Assembly: GCA_937901465.1 (NCBI GenBank)
Contig: CALGTU010000224.1
Span: 1-7,195 of the forward strand
Source of the DNA: an uncultured Clostridia bacterium
GTDB lineage: Bacteria; Bacillota; Clostridia; Oscillospirales; Ruminococcaceae
Length of the DNA: 7,195 nt
Direction of reading: 5' to 3'
In this document: piece after piece, positions 5,593-7,195 of the stretch
Layout: each line of letters begins with the position of its first letter
Numbering within the stretch: position 1 is the stretch's first letter
The notes under the pieces: model-generated
The model's input: the letters and a program-made list of their open reading frames with translations, nothing else
Database searches by the model: none
What the model was told of the DNA's origin: nothing
Translations under genes and position numbers: made by a program

Positions 5593-6252
5593 TATTATGA
5601 TTATGTTGTTATTTACTCCGTCTATAACTCTTTTTCTGACATTTCCCATAGCCATAAACGGATTTTCGCTTTCAGAAAAATACTCCTTTATCGCCATATC
5701 AACAAGGTTTACATAGTCGTTTATTGCCTTGCCTATGGTCTTTGAGTTGTTATCAACCTTATCTGAAACTTTAAGCTTTCTTATATGTTTTCCCGAAGAA
5801 GAGATATATTCAACTCCGCCTTCAAAAAATTTATCGCAGAGTTCTTTTTCATATTGTTCCCACCAGGAAAAGAACATATCAAGATTATATAAAAGTTCTT
5901 CCGACTGCGTTCTGAAAGAAACACCCAAAACCCCGAAAGTTCCGTCTTCATCGGGAATTTTAAGAAGTTTCACTTCATACCTGATAGTAGGCCTGTATTT
6001 ATATCTTAACTGACTTCTGAATGATAGCATCGCATCTGATGTCTGGCTCTGAAGTTGAAAACTTTCGTCCATAACAGATTTCATATAATCAAAAATATCC
6101 CTTATTTCCTGTTCGGGAGTTTTATAGCATACTTTTTCTGCTAAAATACTGTTTATAAGATTAGAACGGTTTGTTCCCATTTTATAAGCCAAATCGTCAA
6201 TCGCTCTTACGACATTATCCGAAAGCACAAGACTGTAAACACTTTTTTTCAT
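5590..6252 (-). CDS. Ribbon-helix-helix domain protein co-transcribed with clpB, function unknown
   Basis: A 220-residue protein whose first ~42 residues look like a ribbon-helix-helix (CopG/Arc/MetJ-type) DNA-binding unit. A strand KSVYSLVLSD is followed by helix NVVRAIDDLAYKMG, a turn TNRS and helix NLINSILAEKV. The remaining ~175 residues are mixed alpha/beta with aromatic patches (FFSWWEQYEKEL) and a Tyr/Arg-rich strand (RYKYRPTIRYEVKL). I do not recognise a family for this part. It ends in an odd NNNIIII tail. No membrane helix is seen. The start is the ATG at 6252-6250, 5-7 nt behind GGAGGAG. The longer reading from 6285 would start inside the -10 region of the promoter and is rejected. 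Only 13 bp separate it from clpB, and its stop overlaps the clpB ribosome-binding site. A role as regulator of this operon, or as a substrate-side partner of ClpB, is inference. Confidence 0.75.
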   Translation of the reverse strand: MKKSVYSLVLSDNVVRAIDDLAYKMGTNRSNLINSILAEKVCYKTPEQEIRDIFDYMKSVMDESFQLQSQTSDAMLSFRSQLRYKYRPTIRYEVKLLKIPDEDGTFGVLGVSFRTQSEELLYNLDMFFSWWEQYEKELCDKFFEGGVEYISSSGKHIRKLKVSDKVDNNSKTIGKAINDYVNLVDMAIKEYFSESENPFMAMGNVRKRVIDGVNNNIIII

Positions 6253-6275
6253 TTTCTCTCCTCCGTTTCGATTAT

Positions 6276-6304
6276 ATTGTAGCATTGTTTTAATAACTTG
6301 TCAA
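6276..6304 (-). promoter_or_regulatory. Sigma-A-type promoter of the RHH-clpB operon
   Basis: Minus strand: perfect -35 TTGACA (6304-6299), a 17-nt spacer ending in TGC, and -10 TACAAT (6281-6276); a second TATAAT overlaps just downstream (6276-6271). The start should fall near 6265-6269, leaving a leader of about 15 nt before the RHH start codon. No CIRCE (TTAGCACTC-N9-GAGTGCTAA) or CtsR heptad repeat was found by eye here. Confidence 0.85.
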
Positions 6305-6306
6305 GC

Positions 6307-6326
6307 ATTTTATATAAAATATTTTA
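6307..6326. promoter_or_regulatory. Overlapping AT palindromes abutting the RHH-clpB promoter
   Basis: ATTTTATATAAAAT (6307-6320) and TAAAATATTTTA (6315-6326) are perfect palindromes sharing the half-site TAAAAT. Their centres are 7 bp apart and they lie 2 bp upstream of the -35 box. Closely spaced short half-sites are what RHH dimers commonly bind, but AT-rich DNA makes palindromes by chance, and this could be an UP element. Confidence 0.4.
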
Positions 6327-6346
6327 CGAGTTTTGAAAAGCAAAAA

Positions 6347-6379
6347 ATAAAGTTATACGCAAAAAGCGTACAACTTTAT
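6347..6379 (-). terminator. Rho-independent terminator after the GNAT gene
   Basis: A 14-bp stem with one mismatch (6347-6360 with 6366-6379) closes a 5-nt loop. On the minus strand it is followed by TTTTTTG; together with the end of the stem this makes a strong U-tract. It ends the transcript entering from the GNAT gene and isolates the RHH-clpB promoter. Confidence 0.85.
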
Positions 6380-6407
6380 CAAATTTTCGTTATTTTTTCT
6401 CTGAAAT

Positions 6408-6515
6408 TCACCCTGTCGGCGTACAACCGGATATAAAAACAGAAATCTTTTCGTTACCGAGCGGTAAATTTATTTTCTTAATAAAGTCAGTAACGATATG
6501 GGTTAAGGCTTTGCC
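6408..6515 (-). other. Open in-frame stretch after the GNAT stop codon (3' untranslated region or remnant)
   Basis: Directly after the TAA of the GNAT gene the same frame stays open for 35 codons and ends in TGA at 6410-6408. It reads like protein (THIVTDFIKKINLPL, then KISVFISGCTPTG). Related GNAT proteins usually end with the AWVEMT segment, so the extension is not needed for the enzyme. The stop sits in a short hairpin (6504-6518). A 14-nt dyad, TTACCGAGCGGTAA (6454-6467), also lies here. Readthrough, gene remnant or chance are all possible; there is no start codon or ribosome-binding site for a separate gene. Confidence 0.25.
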
Positions 6516-7195
6516 TTACATATCAACGGCGGTCATTTCAACCCAAGCGGGATAATATCCTGCTCTTCTTGCAACATTTCTTGATGCGATATTAGACCAC
6601 CATGTTCCATAATAAGGAACAGCACCGCGCATAAGAATTTCTTTTGTCAGCGCCGAAACAAGAACAGAAGCCGTTCCTCTTCCTCTGTATTCGGGAAGAA
6701 CATCTATTCCTATCTGCCAGAATCTTTCGCTGTCGTTTGAAGCGCCCGCTATGGCATAAATCTTGTTTCCGTCCATAGCACAGGTTGCTATAACATCGTG
6801 TCTTCCGAGTTTGTTTTCATACATAAGTGCATTTGAAAAACGCTTGTCTTCATAAAGAGAAGGAATTGCTTCTTCTTCATAAACCTTTATGCGATATCCT
6901 GATAAATCGGGGTAATAATATGGCGAAACAGGAAGATAATACTGATTGAAGCTTCCTATTGCTTTACCGTGTTTACTGAGTTCGCGGTTTATATGAAAAA
7001 TAGCCTTTGCATCGAAAAGTTCTATTCCCTTAACGCTACCCAAAAGGTCTTTCGCAAAAGGATAAATCGCTTCATCAACGGTAGCAACGGCACCGTTTCC
7101 GAATGAAGCTATGCGAAAAAAATCCTTCTCATTACGGAAAATTCTTCTCCCCGAAAGGAGAGAAGAATATGTTACTGTATTTTTGATATTCAAAA
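6516..7195 (-). CDS. GNAT family N-acetyltransferase, N-terminus cut by the window edge
   Basis: The C-terminal 225 or more residues of a GCN5-related acetyltransferase, which moves the acetyl group of acetyl-CoA to an amine. The GNAT core is in the last ~100 residues: strand KIYAIAGAS, then FWQIGIDVLPEYRGRGTAS with the acetyl-CoA pyrophosphate loop R170-x-x-G173-x-A175. A helix SVLVSALTKEILMRG follows, then WWSNIASRNVARRAGYYPAWVEM. The preceding ~120 residues resemble the extra N-terminal domain of a Clostridia GNAT subgroup. In those proteins some 30 residues usually precede this point. The only start available in the window is a TTG at 7193 with no visible ribosome-binding site, so the true start is most likely beyond 7195. 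The substrate is unknown. It is followed by its own terminator and so is separate from the RHH-clpB operon. Confidence 0.85.
   Translation of the reverse strand, partial: LNIKNTVTYSSLLSGRRIFRNEKDFFRIASFGNGAVATVDEAIYPFAKDLLGSVKGIELFDAKAIFHINRELSKHGKAIGSFNQYYLPVSPYYYPDLSGYRIKVYEEEAIPSLYEDKRFSNALMYENKLGRHDVIATCAMDGNKIYAIAGASNDSERFWQIGIDVLPEYRGRGTASVLVSALTKEILMRGAVPYYGTWWSNIASRNVARRAGYYPAWVEMTAVDM

Noticed and set aside
6253..6285. Longer N-terminus (MLQYNRNGGEK) for the RHH protein
   Set aside because: These codons cover the -10 box (TACAAT/TATAAT) and the GGAGGAG ribosome-binding site. The ATG at 6252 is correctly spaced behind that site.
7141..7168. Inverted repeat ATTCTTCTC / GAGAAGAAT
   Set aside because: It lies within the acetyltransferase coding region, has no U-tract and shows no relation to a promoter. 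The residues encoded (YSSLLSGRRIF) explain it adequately.

Overview
The window looks like metagenomic or genomic DNA from a gut-type Clostridia (Bacillota). The main evidence is AGGAGG ribosome-binding sites, TTGACA/TATAAT promoters with 17-nt spacers, short intergenic spaces, and protein types typical of Oscillospirales/Lachnospirales. Base composition falls into three blocks. Hand counts of single 60-nt lines give about 60% G+C near position 61-120, about 22% near 1441-1500 and about 40% near 3301-3360.

Block 1 (1-1070, + strand, GC-rich) holds the 3' part of a translation-factor (EF-G/TetM-like) GTPase fused to a NYN ribonuclease-like domain, closed by a strong hairpin terminator. The first ~60 bases do not belong to that gene. 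In another frame they encode a CxxC zinc-ribbon tail, and the two coding frames meet in a ~17-nt stretch that fits both proteins. This looks like a microhomology deletion or an assembly chimera.

Block 2 (about 1080-2935, AT-rich, all genes on the - strand) contains an alpha/beta hydrolase and an XRE-type regulator with two membrane helices and a C-terminal zinc ribbon. Each has its own near-consensus promoter. The two units share repeated sequence modules on both sides, as if built to the same cassette plan. The start region of the regulator gene is duplicated in tandem (36-bp unit), which creates a 10-codon leader ORF just in front of it. A near-perfect dyad lies in its leader.

Block 3 (about 2979-7195, - strand, intermediate composition) reads from right to left: a GNAT acetyltransferase cut by the window edge, a rho-independent terminator, then a promoter driving a two-gene operon of a ribbon-helix-helix protein and the disaggregase ClpB. 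The stop codon of the first gene overlaps the clpB ribosome-binding site. No CIRCE or CtsR box was seen by eye at that promoter. Overlapping AT palindromes sit directly upstream of its -35 box.

No rRNA, tRNA, CRISPR array, transposase or integrase was seen. The most informative oddities are the left-end junction, the shared modules and tandem duplication in block 2, and the RHH-ClpB pairing.
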